NCBI RefSeq assembly: GCF_031157255.1
Contig: NZ_JAVIFX010000010.1
Span: forward strand, 124,001 to 188,000
Direction of reading: 5' to 3'
Length of the DNA stretch: 64,000 nucleotides
DNA from: Bradyrhizobium sp. LHD-71
GTDB lineage: Bacteria > Pseudomonadota > Alphaproteobacteria > Rhizobiales > Xanthobacteraceae
Shown here: positions 8,134 through 17,343 of the stretch, in pieces
Layout: each line of letters starts with the position of its first letter
Position numbering within the stretch: position 1 is the first letter of the stretch
Notes under the pieces: generated by a model
What the model was told of the DNA's origin: nothing
Database searches by the model: none
Seen by the model: the letters and a program-made list of their open reading frames with translations, nothing else
Position numbers and translations under genes: made by a program

Positions 8134-10122
8134 ATGACGCAAGCTGATACCGCGCCTAACGTCCAGCACGCACAGGCGGCCTCCCGCCGCTTTACCGACA
8201 TCTCCGACCGCGGCTCGCTCGTAAGGACGCTCGTGCACCTGTGGCCGTATATCTGGCCGGGGGATCGGCGCGACCTGAAGATGCGCGTGCTTGCGGCCAC
8301 GCTGGTGCTGCTGGTCGCCAAGCTCGCGACCATCGCCGTTCCGTTCACCTACAAATGGGCAGTCGACGGGCTCACCGGAGAGAGTTCGGGACCGATCGAA
8401 ACCGAATGGTGGGTCTGGCTGATCGCTTCGCCGCTGATCATGACGATCGCCTATGGCGGCATGCGCATCATCATGGCGGTGCTGACGCAATTCCGTGACG
8501 GCATCTTCGCCAAGGTGGCGATGCACGCCGTCCGCCGGCTCGCCTATCTCACCTTCGTCCATATGCACGAGTTGTCACTGCGCTTTCACCTGGAGCGCAA
8601 GACCGGCGGGCTGACCCGCATCCTCGAGCGCGGCCGCACCGGCATCGAGGTGATGGTGCGGATGGTGATCCTGCAGCTCTTGCCGACGCTGGTCGAGGTC
8701 GCACTCGTCGCAGCCGTTCTGTTCTATCAATTCGACTGGCGCTACGTCATGGTCATTCTCGTGACGGTGGCGCTCTACATGTACTTCACCTACGTCGCCA
8801 CCGAATGGCGGATTGAGATCCGCCGCCGGATGAACGAGTCCGATACGGAAGCCAACACCAAGGCAATCGACTCGCTCTTGAACTACGAGACGGTGAAATA
8901 CTTCGGAGCGGAGGCGAGGGAGGCCTCGCGCTACGATCGCTCGATGGAAAGTTACGAGCGCGCCAGCGTCCGCACCTATACGTCGCTTGCGGTGCTGAAC
9001 GCCGGACAAGCGGTGATCTTCACCATTGGCCTTGCCGCGGTGATGGTGATGTGCGCGATCGGCGTTCGCAATCGCACGCACACGGTCGGCGATTTCGTGA
9101 TGATCAACGCGATGATGATCCAGCTCTATCAGCCGCTGAACTTCATGGGCATGGTCTATCGCGAGATCAAGCAGGCGGTGGTGGACATCGAGAAGATGTT
9201 CGGCGTGCTGGCGCGCGAGACGGAGGTAAAGGACGTCCCTGGCGCGAAGCCGCTCAAGATCGTCAACGGCGCGATCCGCTTCGACGACGTGAAATTCGCC
9301 TACGATCCGGATCGTCCAATCCTGCAAGGGCTCACTTTCGAGGTGCCCGCCGGCAAGACGGTCGCCGTCGTCGGTCCGTCGGGCGCGGGAAAGTCGACGC
9401 TCTCGCGGCTGCTCTATCGTCTCTACGATGTGGGAGAGGGGCGCATCACCATCGACGGCCAGGACATTGCCGGCGTTACCCAGCAGTCGCTGCGTGCGGC
9501 GATCGGCATGGTGCCGCAGGACACCGTGCTGTTCAACGATACCATTCGCTACAACATCCGCTATGGCCGCTGGGGCGCCACTGACGCCGAGGTCGAGGAA
9601 GCGGCGCGGCTTGCGCAGATCGACGGCTTCATCCGCATGTCGCCCAAGGGCTACGAGACCGAGGTCGGCGAACGCGGCTTGAAGCTGTCCGGCGGCGAGA
9701 AGCAGCGCGTTGCGATCGCCCGCACCATCCTGAAAGGTCCGCCAATTCTTCTGCTCGACGAGGCAACCTCGGCGCTCGACAGCCACACCGAGAAGGAAAT
9801 CCAGGACGCGCTGGAACGGGTGTCTGAGAACCGCACATCGCTTGTGATTGCGCACCGGCTGTCGACCATCGTCAACGCCGACGAGATCATCGTGCTCAGC
9901 CAGGGCCGCATCGTCGAGCGCGGCACCCATGCGCGGCTGCTCGCGACGGACGGCCTCTACGCCAGCATGTGGAACAGGCAGCGCGAGGCGGAGGCTGCAC
10001 GCGAGAAGCTGGCGCGGGTCGGCGACAGCACTGTAGCGTCTGCGCCGGCTCGTGTGGATGACACGGACGACGATGCGCCGGCCGAGCGCATACCGCTGGT
10101 CACGCCGAATGCGGCAGAGTAG
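8134..10122 (+). CDS. Atm1-type ABC transporter (permease-ATPase fusion)
   Basis: This half-transporter, which would act as a homodimer, probably exports glutathione-linked iron-sulfur or heavy-metal species across the inner membrane. It has 662 residues with an N-terminal cytoplasmic stretch and six membrane helices at about 55-350. The middle block LLNYETVKYFGAEAREASRY is characteristic of the Atm1/ABCB7 group. The nucleotide-binding domain has Walker A GPSGAGKST, signature LSGGEKQR, Walker B ILLLDEATSALD and H-loop IAHRLST. The C-terminus is an acidic tail. It is followed 38 bases later by psd. Confidence 0.92.
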   Translation: MTQADTAPNVQHAQAASRRFTDISDRGSLVRTLVHLWPYIWPGDRRDLKMRVLAATLVLLVAKLATIAVPFTYKWAVDGLTGESSGPIETEWWVWLIASPLIMTIAYGGMRIIMAVLTQFRDGIFAKVAMHAVRRLAYLTFVHMHELSLRFHLERKTGGLTRILERGRTGIEVMVRMVILQLLPTLVEVALVAAVLFYQFDWRYVMVILVTVALYMYFTYVATEWRIEIRRRMNESDTEANTKAIDSLLNYETVKYFGAEAREASRYDRSMESYERASVRTYTSLAVLNAGQAVIFTIGLAAVMVMCAIGVRNRTHTVGDFVMINAMMIQLYQPLNFMGMVYREIKQAVVDIEKMFGVLARETEVKDVPGAKPLKIVNGAIRFDDVKFAYDPDRPILQGLTFEVPAGKTVAVVGPSGAGKSTLSRLLYRLYDVGEGRITIDGQDIAGVTQQSLRAAIGMVPQDTVLFNDTIRYNIRYGRWGATDAEVEEAARLAQIDGFIRMSPKGYETEVGERGLKLSGGEKQRVAIARTILKGPPILLLDEATSALDSHTEKEIQDALERVSENRTSLVIAHRLSTIVNADEIIVLSQGRIVERGTHARLLATDGLYASMWNRQREAEAAREKLARVGDSTVASAPARVDDTDDDAPAERIPLVTPNAAE

Positions 10123-10160
10123 TAGTTTGGCTTCACGTATCTCGCTGCATCCGGTGACCA

Positions 10161-10859
10161 ATGTCGATTGTTGATTCCATTCGCGGGCAGGTGCCGAAGA
10201 TTCACCCTGAAGGCTATCCCTTCATCGGCGGCTTCGCGCTCGCGAGCCTCGTCCTGTTCCTGATCTGGACGCCGCTTGGCTGGATCGGCACTATTCTCAC
10301 CGTCTGGTGCGCGCTGTTCTTTCGTGATCCGGAGCGGGTCACACCGTTGCGCGAAGGCCTCGTGGTCGCCCCCGCCGATGGCCGCGTCTCGATGGTCGTT
10401 CAGGCGGTGCCGCCGCCGGAGCTTGGACTTGGCAACAAGCCGTTGCCGCGCGTCTCCATCTTCATGAGCGTGTTCAACTGTCACGTGAATCGGAGCCCGG
10501 CCACCGGCCGCGTCGACCTTATCGCCTATCGTCCGGGCAAATTCATCAACGCCGAGCTCGACAAGGCAAGCGAGGACAACGAGCGTAACTCGCTGGTCAT
10601 CGCGACGCCGTCCGGCCAGATCGGGGTGATCCAGATCGCCGGCCTCGTAGCGCGGCGGATCGTCTGCTTTGTCCGCGAGGGCCAGTCCATGACGGCGGGC
10701 GAGCGTTTCGGCCTCATACGGTTTGGTTCGCGGCTCGACATCTTCCTGCCCGAGGGAGCCAAGCCGCTGGTCGCGGAAGGTCAAACCGCCGTCGCCGGTG
10801 AAACCGTGCTGGCCGATTTCCGGATCGGCGACGGTGGACGCAGCTACCGTGCCGACTGA
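10161..10859 (+). CDS. psd: Phosphatidylserine decarboxylase
   Basis: This enzyme converts phosphatidylserine to phosphatidylethanolamine at the inner membrane. It has 232 residues and belongs to the short archaeal/alphaproteobacterial Psd type. Residues 20-55 are hydrophobic and anchor the protein. The self-cleavage site that creates the pyruvoyl group is Gly189-Ser190 in [25 protein letters not shown] and [12 protein letters not shown] are conserved catalytic-domain motifs. It is followed by the synthase pssA, so the pair makes PE from CDP-diacylglycerol in two steps. Confidence 0.96.
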   Translation: MSIVDSIRGQVPKIHPEGYPFIGGFALASLVLFLIWTPLGWIGTILTVWCALFFRDPERVTPLREGLVVAPADGRVSMVVQAVPPPELGLGNKPLPRVSIFMSVFNCHVNRSPATGRVDLIAYRPGKFINAELDKASEDNERNSLVIATPSGQIGVIQIAGLVARRIVCFVREGQSMTAGERFGLIRFGSRLDIFLPEGAKPLVAEGQTAVAGETVLADFRIGDGGRSYRAD

Positions 10860-10935
10860 GCAGCGCAAGCCGATGCAAGGGGCTTGTACGGAACCGGCCA
10901 TGGCGCAACCGGCGTCCTGCAGCTATATCTAGGCG

Positions 10936-11805
10936 ATGGTCCCGACCCCCAATTCTTCCGATGCCCGCCGGCGCCGCTTTCGCCCCATTCCGGTGCGCAT
11001 GCTGGTGCCCAACATCATCACCCTGCTGGCGCTCTGCGCCGGGCTGACGGCGATCCGTCTGACGATCGAGGGACGGATCGAGCTTGCGCTGGGCGCCATC
11101 GTGTTCGCGGTCGTCCTCGACGGCCTGGACGGGCGGGTCGCGCGCCTGATCAAAGGTCAGTCCCGCTTCGGCGCCGAACTCGACAGCCTCGCCGATTTCG
11201 TGAACTTCGGCGTGACGCCCGGCCTGATCCTGTACTTCTGGAAGCTGAATGAGCTCAGCAATGTCGGCTGGATCGCCACCATTGTCTTCGCCATCAGCAT
11301 GGGCTTGCGGCTCGCGCGCTTCAACGCGACGATGGACGATCCGAACAAGCCTGCCTATGCGGAGAATTTCTTCACCGGCGTGCCGGCGCCCGCCGGTGCC
11401 GTCTGCGTCCTGCTGCCGATCTACCTGGCCTTGCTCGGGGCTCCGGCAATTCCCGCGATCATCATCGCGATCTACGTGCTCGTCATCGCGTTTCTGATGG
11501 TCTCGCGGCTGCCGGTGTTCTCGGGCAAGAAGGTCGGCGCACGTGTGCCGCGTGAGATGGTGCTGCCGGTCATTGTTTTCGTCATCCTCCTGATCGCTCT
11601 GCTGATCAGCTATCCGTGGCACGTACTCAGCGCGGCTACGCTGCTGTTCCTCTGCAGCCTGCCGGTTGGCTGGCACTCATATCGCCAGTATGAACGACGC
11701 GCCGCGGAAGCCGCCGCAGGCCATGTGGCGGCAGAACACCCGGCGTCGTTCACAGCCTCGCCGCCGGAGGCGACCCAAGACAACCGCCCGCAACGGCTGA
11801 ACTAG
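10936..11805 (+). CDS. pssA: CDP-diacylglycerol-serine O-phosphatidyltransferase
   Basis: This integral membrane enzyme makes phosphatidylserine from CDP-diacylglycerol and serine. It has 289 residues and about eight hydrophobic segments. The CDP-alcohol phosphotransferase signature is perfect: D65-G66, A69-R70, G79, D83 and D87, within DGRVARLIKGQSRFGAELD. The C-terminal 45 residues are hydrophilic and Pro-rich. It follows psd by 76 bases, which fits an operon for phosphatidylethanolamine synthesis. Confidence 0.96.
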   Translation: MVPTPNSSDARRRRFRPIPVRMLVPNIITLLALCAGLTAIRLTIEGRIELALGAIVFAVVLDGLDGRVARLIKGQSRFGAELDSLADFVNFGVTPGLILYFWKLNELSNVGWIATIVFAISMGLRLARFNATMDDPNKPAYAENFFTGVPAPAGAVCVLLPIYLALLGAPAIPAIIIAIYVLVIAFLMVSRLPVFSGKKVGARVPREMVLPVIVFVILLIALLISYPWHVLSAATLLFLCSLPVGWHSYRQYERRAAEAAAGHVAAEHPASFTASPPEATQDNRPQRLN

Positions 11806-12022
11806 CGACGTTGCCGGCATTCGACCGTTCGCGTGCAGCTGAATGGTTAGCGAACCGTTGATGCTTCGACGCGGCTGCGGCGTGCCGACAATTGTCACTG
11901 TGCCGCATAGCTTCACGCAACTTTAATGGCGCGCGCGCTAGGGTTTTTCCGCACGGGCCAGAAGGGTCCGCGCCGCCGCGCCCGCGCCGCCGGCGAATAG
12001 TGCGTATGCGTCGGAGCCTTCC

Positions 12023-12796
12023 ATGGATATCGCCACCAGTCTCGGGCTGCTTGCCGGCCTGATCGTCGTATCGACCTTGATCCTGATGGGCGGCGATTTC
12101 CGGATGTTCTACGACATCCATGCCATCATCGTTATTTTCGGCGGCTCGTTCGCCGCGACGCTGATCCGCTTTCCGCTGTCCTCGATCCTGCACGGCTTGC
12201 CGCTTGGCGCGAAATTCGCCTTTACCTTGCGTCGTTCCACCGCACGCGATCTCGTCGACGAACTGGCCTCGGTGGCGGAGATCGCCCGCAAGCAGGGGCC
12301 CGTAGGATTGGAGAAGGTGGAGACGGACGACGTCTTTCTGGCGAAGGGCATCCGCTACGTCGCGGACGGCTACGACGCCACGTTCATCCGCGACAATCTG
12401 GAGCGTGACCGGGACAACTTCCTGATGCACCTCGACGAGGGCTCGAAGATCTATCGCTCCATCGGCGATTGTGCGCCGGCATTCGGCATGGTCGGCACGC
12501 TGATCGGCATGGTGCAGATGTTTTCCAACATGTCCGATCCGTCCAAGCTCGGTCCGTTCATGGCTGTGGCGCTGCTGGCGACCCTCTACGGCGCGCTGGT
12601 CGCGAACCTGATTTGCCTGCCGATCGCCGACAAGCTTCATGTGAAACTGATCGACGAAGAGACCAACCGCACGTTGATCATCGACGGGATTTTGATGATC
12701 CGCGACTCGAAGAGCCCGGCGCTCGTTCGCGAAATGCTGCTGGCCTATCTGCCGGAAAAGCATCGCGAGGAACAAGGCGAGCCGGTTCCCGCCTGA
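12023..12796 (+). CDS. MotA/TolQ/ExbB-type proton channel subunit (MotA-like)
   Basis: This 257-residue, four-helix inner-membrane protein is the channel subunit of a MotAB-type stator. It starts MDIATSLGLLAGLIVV and has the family block IGDCAPAFGMVGTLIGMVQMF, with the conserved Pro near the third helix, followed by the fourth helix MAVALLATLYGALVANL. The length fits MotA/PomA rather than ExbB, which usually carries a signal peptide. The MotB-like partner begins 28 bases later. No flagellar genes are nearby, so the role could be motility or another proton-driven envelope process. Confidence 0.86.
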   Translation: MDIATSLGLLAGLIVVSTLILMGGDFRMFYDIHAIIVIFGGSFAATLIRFPLSSILHGLPLGAKFAFTLRRSTARDLVDELASVAEIARKQGPVGLEKVETDDVFLAKGIRYVADGYDATFIRDNLERDRDNFLMHLDEGSKIYRSIGDCAPAFGMVGTLIGMVQMFSNMSDPSKLGPFMAVALLATLYGALVANLICLPIADKLHVKLIDEETNRTLIIDGILMIRDSKSPALVREMLLAYLPEKHREEQGEPVPA

Positions 12797-12824
12797 CCCA
12801 ACCGCACTTTCCGGACCATAGAAC

Positions 12825-13649
12825 ATGGCCAAGAAAAAGCGCGCCGCCGTACACGGAGGGCACGGCTGGTTCGTGACCTTCGCCGATCTCATGGCACTGC
12901 TCGTCAGCTTCTTCGTGATGCTGGTGGCGTTTTCGAGCCAGGACCAGGCGAAGTTGAAGATCGTCGCCGGCTCGATGCGCGAGGCCTTCGGCGTGCAGAC
13001 CGAGTCGCGCTTCTCCGGCGTGGTCGAGACGGAGGGATTGCCGACGCGGACGCGGCTGAAGCAGATCCAGCAGAATCCGGACGAAGCGAGGAATCCGGTT
13101 CTGCCGGAGATGATCGAGCGCGGCAAACTGGACGGCGCGCGGCTGAAGATCGATCGGGAATTTGCGCTTGCGTCAGCCTCGCTGCGCCAAGCGTTGCAGG
13201 ATATGCCCGAACTGACCGAGATGTCGAAGCACATCATGTTCGAGGAGACCAAGGAGGGTCTGAACCTCGAAATCGTCGACCAGGACGGCCGCTCGATGTT
13301 TCCTGATGGCGCCAAGGAGCCGTACGAGCGAACGCGGCTCTTGATCCAGAAACTTGCCGGCCCGCTGCGGGCGACGCCGCTGCGGGTCGCGGTTATCGGA
13401 CACACGGCGGCCAGCGTTGTTTCGCAGCGCTCGGACTACAACGCTTTCGATCTGTCCGCAGATCGCGCGAACGCGGTGCGGCAGATCCTGCAGAAGGAGG
13501 GGTTGCCTGCGGCGCACTTCTTCATGGTTGCCGGTAAGGCGGATACGCAGCCCCTGTTTCCGGACGATCCCAGTCTGGCTGCTAACCGCCGCGTAACCAT
13601 CACGCTGATGCGTGAGGATCCTCCGCTGCCGCCAAACCTGAAGCCGTAG
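12825..13649 (+). CDS. MotB-like OmpA-domain protein
   Basis: This 274-residue stator partner has one N-terminal membrane helix and a periplasmic peptidoglycan-binding domain. The helix region GWFVTFADLMALLVSFFVML keeps the proton-binding Asp21. The C-terminal OmpA-like domain includes VAVIGHTAASV, FDLSADRANAVRQIL and the terminal NRRVTITLMRE. A hydrophilic linker of about 100 residues separates the two. It follows the MotA-like gene with a short gap and is probably co-transcribed. Flagellar function is not proven by the context. Confidence 0.86.
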   Translation: MAKKKRAAVHGGHGWFVTFADLMALLVSFFVMLVAFSSQDQAKLKIVAGSMREAFGVQTESRFSGVVETEGLPTRTRLKQIQQNPDEARNPVLPEMIERGKLDGARLKIDREFALASASLRQALQDMPELTEMSKHIMFEETKEGLNLEIVDQDGRSMFPDGAKEPYERTRLLIQKLAGPLRATPLRVAVIGHTAASVVSQRSDYNAFDLSADRANAVRQILQKEGLPAAHFFMVAGKADTQPLFPDDPSLAANRRVTITLMREDPPLPPNLKP

Positions 13650-13664
13650 TTTTTGTCGGCCGGA

Positions 13665-13680
13665 AGGTATTAAAATACCT
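13665..13680. repeat. Perfect 16-bp palindrome upstream of kup
   Basis: AGGTATTAAAATACCT is a perfect dyad, AT-rich compared with its surroundings. It sits 15 bases after the motB-like stop and about 130 bases before kup. It could be a regulator binding site or a weak hairpin. No T-tract follows. Confidence 0.4.
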
Positions 13681-13808
13681 CGAAATGGGTTGCCAGCGAC
13701 ACTGGTGTTTGAAAATCCGGGTGTATAAGGCACAGCCGATTCCGGCCGTCGAGAGTTGACGAGTGCGCCTTTACGGACGACGGGACACGCGGAGAATTTT
13801 CTTCCATC

Positions 13809-15713
13809 ATGGCTGTCAGTGATACAACCGCCGACGCGCCGCCGGCAGAGCCTCGCGCCCATGCGAGCTTTGCCGCGCTGACCGTCGGCAGCATCGGCGT
13901 CGTTTACGGCGATATCGGCACCTCGCCGCTCTACGCGTTCCGCGAAGCCGCGCACGCCGCGGCGCATGGCGGGGAGGTGACCCGCGAGATCGTGCTCGGC
14001 GTGCTGTCGATGATCGTGTGGGCCCTCCTGATCGTCGTCACTGCGAAGTACGTGCTGCTGCTTCTGCGCGCCGACAACAACGGCGAGGGCGGTTCGCTCT
14101 CCCTGATGGCGCTTGGCGGGCGCGCGCTCGGACGCCGCACCTTGCCATTGCTTGTGCTCGGCATCGTCGGGGCCTCGATGTTCATCGGCGATTCGATGAT
14201 CACGCCGGCGATCTCGGTGCTGTCGGCGATGGAGGGCTTGAAGATTGTCACGCCTGCCTTGCAGGATTACGTGGTTCCACTGACCGTGATCATTCTCGTC
14301 ACGCTGTTTTCGGTGCAAAGCCACGGGACGGCGAGGGTCGCAGCGGCCTTTGGGCCTGTGATGATCGTCTGGTTCCTGACGCTCGCTGTGCTCGGCTTGA
14401 TGCACATCAGCGACGATCCGGGGGTGCTGGCGGCAATCAACCCTTGGTATGCGATCCAGTTCGTCGGCTCCCATGGAAAGATCGCGCTCGTGACGCTCGG
14501 CGCCGTGTTCCTGGTCGTGACCGGTGGCGAGGCCCTTTACGCCGATCTCGGTCACTTCGGGCGCAAACCGATCCAGTTCGCGTGGTTGTTCTTCGTCCTG
14601 CCGGCGCTGCTGCTGAACTACTTCGGGCAGGGCGCCCTGGTGCTGGCGCATCCGGAAACGATCGAAAATCCGTTCTACAAGCTGGCCCCGAGCTGGCTTC
14701 TGTTGCCACTGATCGTGCTCGCCACGGCCGCCACCGTGATCGCCAGCCAGGCCGTGATCACTGGCGCGTTCTCGATCGTCCGGCAGGCGGTGCAACTCGG
14801 GCTGCTGCCGCGCTTCGAGGTGCGCTACACGTCCGCTGCGCACGCGGGCCAGATCTACCTGCCGCGCGTCAATTTGATGTTGCTGATCGGCGTGCTGTTG
14901 CTGGTCGGCCTGTTCCGGACCTCGAGCGGCCTCGCGGGCGCTTACGGAATCGCCGTTTCGACCACCATGGTCGCCGACGCGATCATGGCCTTCTTCGTTG
15001 TGTGGAAGCTGTGGAACTGGCGTGCAGCCGCAGCCGCGGCGTTGGTCGTTCCGTTCGCTGTGGTTGATCTCACCTTCTTCGCTGCAAACCTTCTGAAGCT
15101 GTTCGAAGGCGCGTGGTTGCCGCTGCTGTTCGGACTGTTGATGGCGGTCATCATTTGGACGTGGCTGCGAGGCGCGGCGATCCTGATCAAGAAGACCCGC
15201 AAGATCGAGGTGCCAATGCAGGACCTCGTTCGCAGTCTCGAGAAACGTCCGCCGCATATCGTCCCGGGCACCGCCGTGTTCCTCACCAGCGACCCGGACT
15301 TCGTACCGACCTCGCTGATGCACAATCTCAAGCACAACAAGGTGCTGCATCAGAACAACGTCATTCTGACGGTCGAGACGGACAACCTGCCACGCGTTGA
15401 TCTTTCCGACCGCGTCAGGCTGAACAAGATCAGTGACCGGTTCACCCAGGTGACCCTTCGGTTCGGCTTCATGGAATCGCCCAACGTGCCCGTGGCGCTC
15501 GCGCATGCCCGCAAGCTCGGTTGGGAGTTCGACATGATGTCGACCTCGTTCTTCGTCTCGCGGCGCTCGCTGAAGCCCGCGCCGCATTCCTTCATGCCGC
15601 GCTGGCAGGACAGCCTGTTCATCAGGCTCAGCCAGTCGGCCAACGACGCCACCGACTATTTCCACATTCCGACCGGGCGGGTGGTCGAGGTCGGAACACA
15701 GGTCACGATCTAG
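13809..15713 (+). CDS. kup: Kup potassium uptake transporter
   Basis: This inner-membrane K+/H+ symporter has 634 residues, a normal Kup length. The family N-terminus is clear: [20 protein letters not shown]. About 12 membrane helices extend to residue 460, with [19 protein letters not shown] and [16 protein letters not shown] as further family motifs. The C-terminal cytoplasmic domain of about 170 residues contains [20 protein letters not shown]. An AT-rich palindrome lies upstream. Confidence 0.96.
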   Translation: MAVSDTTADAPPAEPRAHASFAALTVGSIGVVYGDIGTSPLYAFREAAHAAAHGGEVTREIVLGVLSMIVWALLIVVTAKYVLLLLRADNNGEGGSLSLMALGGRALGRRTLPLLVLGIVGASMFIGDSMITPAISVLSAMEGLKIVTPALQDYVVPLTVIILVTLFSVQSHGTARVAAAFGPVMIVWFLTLAVLGLMHISDDPGVLAAINPWYAIQFVGSHGKIALVTLGAVFLVVTGGEALYADLGHFGRKPIQFAWLFFVLPALLLNYFGQGALVLAHPETIENPFYKLAPSWLLLPLIVLATAATVIASQAVITGAFSIVRQAVQLGLLPRFEVRYTSAAHAGQIYLPRVNLMLLIGVLLLVGLFRTSSGLAGAYGIAVSTTMVADAIMAFFVVWKLWNWRAAAAAALVVPFAVVDLTFFAANLLKLFEGAWLPLLFGLLMAVIIWTWLRGAAILIKKTRKIEVPMQDLVRSLEKRPPHIVPGTAVFLTSDPDFVPTSLMHNLKHNKVLHQNNVILTVETDNLPRVDLSDRVRLNKISDRFTQVTLRFGFMESPNVPVALAHARKLGWEFDMMSTSFFVSRRSLKPAPHSFMPRWQDSLFIRLSQSANDATDYFHIPTGRVVEVGTQVTI

Positions 15714-15830
15714 GGCCGAGGGTGCCGAGAAGCACAGCGAACTTCGGGTTCGGGACACTGGCGAACGGCTTGATTTTCGACGTGCCAAGGGCGACCTTGG
15801 CCGCAGAGTTAGAGACTTTGGAGGCTTTGA

Positions 15831-16166
15831 GTGGCGGATCAAAACCATAGCGTCGAGGATTTGACGCCGGCTGATGTCGCAAACGGCATCGCGGAAGGAA
15901 AATATCTCCTTGTCGACGTGCGCGAGCCGAATGAGGTTGCTGCGGAAGCCTATCCGGACGCAGAGATCGTTCCTCTCTCGAGCTTCGACCCGGCGAGCAT
16001 TCCCGACCCGAAAGGCAAGCAGGTGGTGTTCGCCTGCCGGTCCGGAAAGCGGTCAGTGACGGCCTCGCTCGCGGCCCAGGCGGCCGGGCTTCCGTACGAC
16101 AAGCATCTGGCCGGTGGAATTATCGGCTGGAAGGCTGCAGGCCTTCCAACCAAGACCGGCGGCTGA
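15831..16166 (+). CDS. Single-domain rhodanese-like protein
   Basis: This is a predicted cytoplasmic sulfurtransferase of 111 residues. It starts at GTG 15831, with GGAGG six bases upstream. The domain has LLVDVREPNEVAAEAYPDAE and the active loop VVFACRSGKRSVTA, in which Cys is the persulfide carrier and Arg-Ser-Gly-Lys-Arg-Ser is the six-residue loop. GGIIGWKAAGLP is the typical C-terminal motif. The aminotransferase gene starts eight bases after the stop, so the two are probably co-transcribed. Confidence 0.9.
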   Translation: MADQNHSVEDLTPADVANGIAEGKYLLVDVREPNEVAAEAYPDAEIVPLSSFDPASIPDPKGKQVVFACRSGKRSVTASLAAQAAGLPYDKHLAGGIIGWKAAGLPTKTGG

Positions 16167-16174
16167 CCGGTGCG

Positions 16175-17332
16175 ATGAACCCAGTCTACGCGAATCTTCC
16201 GACCACCGTCTTCGAGGTGATGTCGCAGCTCGCGCGCGAGCACGACGCCATCAATCTCGGGCAGGGGTTTCCAGACGACCCGGGTCCGGAGGACGTTCGC
16301 CGCAAGGCCGCTGAAGCCTCGATCGACGGTTACAACCAATATCCGCCGATGATGGGCACCTCGGAGTTGCGTGAGGCGGTCGCCCGTCACTACGCGCACT
16401 GGCAGGGCCTGAAGCTCGATCCGCAGAGCGAGGTCATGGTGACGTCCGGGGCAACCGAAGCCGTCGCCAGCGCGCTGTTCGGGCTGATCGAGCCGGGCGA
16501 CGAGGTCGTGGTGTTTGCGCCCGCTTATGACGCCTATCTCCCGTTGATCCGGCGAGCCGGCGGCATCGTCCGGGTGGTGCGATTGCAGCCGCCGGACTGG
16601 CGGTTGACCGAAGAGGCGTTGCGCGCCGTGTTCAGCCGGAAGACGAAGGTGGTCGTCTTCAACAGCCCGCAGAATCCGGCGGCGGTCGTCTATCCGCGCG
16701 CAGACCTGGAACTGCTCGCGCGCTTTTGTCAGGAGTTCGACACGATCGCGGTGTGTGACGAGGTGTGGGAGCATGTCGTGTTCGACGGCCGCGAACACAT
16801 TCCGCTCATCACCCTGCCGGGGATGCGCGATCGCGCAGTGAAAATCGGATCCGCAGGAAAGATTTTCTCGCTGACGGGCTGGAAGGTCGGCTTCGTGTGT
16901 GCGGCACCGCATATCCTGCGCGTGCTTGCGAAGGCGCACCAGTTTCTCACCTTCACGACACCGCCGAACCTGCAGGCCGCAGTGGCCTACGGTCTCGACA
17001 AGGCCGACGCTTATTTCGTCGGCATGCGATCCGAACTGACGCGCAGCCGCGACCGGCTGGCAAGCGGGCTGACGTCGATCGGCTTCCCGGTGCTGCCGTC
17101 GCAGGGCACGTATTTTCTCAATGTCGACCTGAAACCGCTTGGCCTCAACGAGACGGACGAGGCCTTTTGCAAGCGCCTGGTGGTGGACCACAAGGTCGCG
17201 GCAATTCCGGTGTCAGCACTCTACGAGGGCGACCCGGTGACATCGGTCGTTCGTTTCTGTTTCGCAAAGAAGGACGCGACCATCGATCAGGCACTGGAAC
17301 GGATGTCGCGCGTGGTGAGCGGCGGACGATGA
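16175..17332 (+). CDS. Fold-type I PLP-dependent aminotransferase
   Basis: This 385-residue class I/II aminotransferase resembles the kynurenine/methionine aminotransferase (YbdL) group. It has INLGQGFPDDPGPEDV and the substrate-loop YNQYPPMMGTSELREAVA. The cofactor lysine is K229 in SAGKIFSLTGWKVGF, and the pyridine-nitrogen Asp is in VCDEVWEH near residue 195. The usual NPHNPTG motif appears as NSPQNPAAVV, slightly divergent. Methionine or aromatic keto-acid transamination is likely but unproven. The stop overlaps an ATG of the following binding-protein frame. Confidence 0.9.
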   Translation: MNPVYANLPTTVFEVMSQLAREHDAINLGQGFPDDPGPEDVRRKAAEASIDGYNQYPPMMGTSELREAVARHYAHWQGLKLDPQSEVMVTSGATEAVASALFGLIEPGDEVVVFAPAYDAYLPLIRRAGGIVRVVRLQPPDWRLTEEALRAVFSRKTKVVVFNSPQNPAAVVYPRADLELLARFCQEFDTIAVCDEVWEHVVFDGREHIPLITLPGMRDRAVKIGSAGKIFSLTGWKVGFVCAAPHILRVLAKAHQFLTFTTPPNLQAAVAYGLDKADAYFVGMRSELTRSRDRLASGLTSIGFPVLPSQGTYFLNVDLKPLGLNETDEAFCKRLVVDHKVAAIPVSALYEGDPVTSVVRFCFAKKDATIDQALERMSRVVSGGR

Positions 17333-17343
17333 AGGAGAGGATG

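Noticed and set aside
8575-10161. 528-codon minus-strand open frame
   Set aside because: It is antisense to the Atm1-type transporter, with the typical composition of a reverse-strand shadow.
13173-15848. 891-codon minus-strand open frame
   Set aside because: It lies antisense to kup and motB, is rich in Arg/His/Gln and has no domain. It is a high-GC antisense shadow.
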